NCBI GenBank assembly: GCA_003158355.1
Contig: PMIV01000266.1
Location: forward strand, 1-6,952
Direction of reading: 5' to 3'
Length of the DNA: 6,952 nucleotides
From: Anaerolineaceae bacterium
GTDB lineage: Bacteria > Chloroflexota > Anaerolineae > Anaerolineales > Anaerolineaceae
Below are positions 6,150 through 6,952 of this stretch, piece after piece; position 1 is the stretch's first letter; each line of letters begins with the position of its first letter. Below the pieces are notes generated by a model. The model worked only from the letters and a program-made list of their open reading frames with translations. It did not search any database and was not told where the DNA came from. The position numbers and the translations under genes were made by a program.

Positions 6150-6791
6150 TTATAATCCGATCATGACCCTTTGTAACCCGGTCAAGATCGGGGTGATGAT
6201 CCAGCCGATCAAATCAAAATGGATGGTTGGGCCCACAAAAATGAGCAGCATCAGCACAAACGGCCCATAAGGCCGGAGTTTTGCATAAACTGGCTCGGCA
6301 CTCCGGGGCAGCAAAGCCACCAGCACTTTTTCGCCGTCCAGCGGAGGAAAAGGAATCAGATTAAATATCGCCAGCAGCAGGTTGATATAGAAAAAGACAT
6401 AGACAAACTCGCCCAACGTCGGCAAGATTCCCGTGGGGGCAATGATTTGTACCCAGCCAAAACGCAGGGGAATGGCAGCCATCGCTGCCAGGACAAAGTT
6501 GGAGAACGGCCCTGCAATGGAGACCCAGACGATGGCCCAACGTGAGTGCTGGCGCAGCGCTGCCGGATTAATGGGGGTGGGCCGGGCCCAGCCGTAACCG
6601 GTGAGAAGGACCATCAAGCTGCCAAAAACGTCCAGATGGACGAGGGGGTTCAAGGTGAGGCGCCCCGCCTGGCGCGGAGTGAGGTCGCCAAAATAATCAG
6701 CCGCCCAGGCGTGCGAAAATTCGTGCACGGTCAAGGCAATGACCAGTGTGATCACGCGGCAAATAAGATCGTGGGGAGTGAGATTTAACAT
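6150..6791 (-). CDS. Site-2 protease family (M50) membrane metalloprotease
   Basis: A 213-residue integral membrane zinc protease of the small bacterial M50 (SpoIVFB/YwhC-like) group that lacks PDZ or CBS domains. The zinc-binding HEFSH (23-27) with catalytic Glu24 lies in the first membrane helix. It is followed by RQAGRLTLNPLVHLDVFGSL (40-59), typical of this subgroup. The third zinc ligand is Asp152 in NLIPFPPLDGEKV (144-156). About five or six membrane segments are predicted. Members cleave substrates within the membrane, often releasing regulators, but the target of this subgroup is mostly unknown. The ATG at 6791 has no clear ribosome site, yet the N-terminus LTPHDLICRVITLVIALTVHEF matches the family well, so the start is likely right. 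It lies 86 bases upstream of the galactokinase fusion on the same strand; co-transcription is possible but not shown. Confidence 0.93.
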   Translation of the reverse strand: MLNLTPHDLICRVITLVIALTVHEFSHAWAADYFGDLTPRQAGRLTLNPLVHLDVFGSLMVLLTGYGWARPTPINPAALRQHSRWAIVWVSIAGPFSNFVLAAMAAIPLRFGWVQIIAPTGILPTLGEFVYVFFYINLLLAIFNLIPFPPLDGEKVLVALLPRSAEPVYAKLRPYGPFVLMLLIFVGPTIHFDLIGWIITPILTGLQRVMIGL

Positions 6792-6830
6792 AATCTTTGA
6801 GGGGTTCCGTTATCGTTCACGCTTCTTAGG

Positions 6831-6859
6831 ATTATACTTTTCTATAGGTAGCGATGCAA
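6831..6859 (-). promoter_or_regulatory. Sigma70-type promoter of the M50 protease gene
   Basis: Read on the minus strand, TTGCAT (6854-6859) is a fair -35, and TATAAT (6831-6836) is a perfect -10, separated by exactly 17 bases. Transcription would start near 6824, giving a leader of about 33 bases before the ATG at 6791. It may also drive the downstream GIY-YIG-galactokinase gene. Confidence 0.7.
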
Positions 6860-6928
6860 GCTAAATTAAGAATTGTCCTGGCAGCTTAATTTCGAGCTTT
6901 ATACGATTCAGATAATTGAGGTTAAAAA

Positions 6929-6952
6929 TAATGGATCAATATTGATCCATTA
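6929..6952. repeat. Perfect 24-bp palindrome at window edge
   Basis: The half TAATGGATCAAT (6929-6940) is followed by its exact reverse complement ATTGATCCATTA (6941-6952), and may extend past the window. On the minus strand it is followed by a run of five T (6924-6928), so it may be the intrinsic terminator of a minus-strand gene beyond the edge. An operator is the alternative. Confidence 0.55.

Noticed and set aside
1..6952. A new multi-gene defence, secretion or biosynthetic system
   Set aside because: All seven genes fall in well-known families with unrelated roles, and nothing in their order or overlaps suggests a dedicated system beyond the ogt-era operon.

Overview
The window looks like an ordinary chromosomal housekeeping stretch from a mid-GC bacterium. 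The Era, galactokinase and phosphoribosyltransferase sequences, and the mix of genes, look to me most like an anaerobic Chloroflexota (Anaerolineae-type) genome. That assignment is an impression from protein style and not a measurement. I see no mobile element, CRISPR array, rRNA or tRNA, and no convincing novel defence or biosynthetic system.

Layout. Bases 1-693 (+) hold the 3' part of a YitT/DUF2179 membrane protein gene. It converges, with only 8 bases between the stop codons, on a minus-strand operon read from 3714 down to 702: an O6-alkylguanine-DNA alkyltransferase (ogt-like), an EamA/DMT transporter, the GTPase Era, and a YhhN/TMEM86 membrane protein. Consecutive genes in this operon overlap by 23, 8 and 4 bases, and the first two appear to start at TTG. 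A sigma70-type promoter precedes the operon, and its spacer contains a tandem 11-bp repeat that also forms an inverted repeat, a candidate operator.

A 354-base divergent intergenic region (3715-4068) separates this operon from a plus-strand purine-type phosphoribosyltransferase gene (4069-4620). The region holds two hairpins, one with a perfect 12-bp stem, and an 18-bp inverted repeat close to the phosphoribosyltransferase gene. A strong 15-bp-stem terminator (4631-4666) serves both that gene and the gene that converges on it.

That converging gene (6063 down to 4672) is the oddest item. It is one open frame encoding a complete UPF0213-type GIY-YIG nuclease domain followed directly by a complete galactokinase. 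Upstream on the same strand lies a site-2-protease-type M50 metalloprotease (6791 down to 6150) with a good promoter. The right edge ends in a perfect 24-bp palindrome that may be the terminator of a gene beyond the window.

Functionally the genes are mixed: DNA repair, ribosome assembly, purine salvage, galactose entry into metabolism, membrane proteolysis and membrane proteins of uncertain role. They do not form one pathway.
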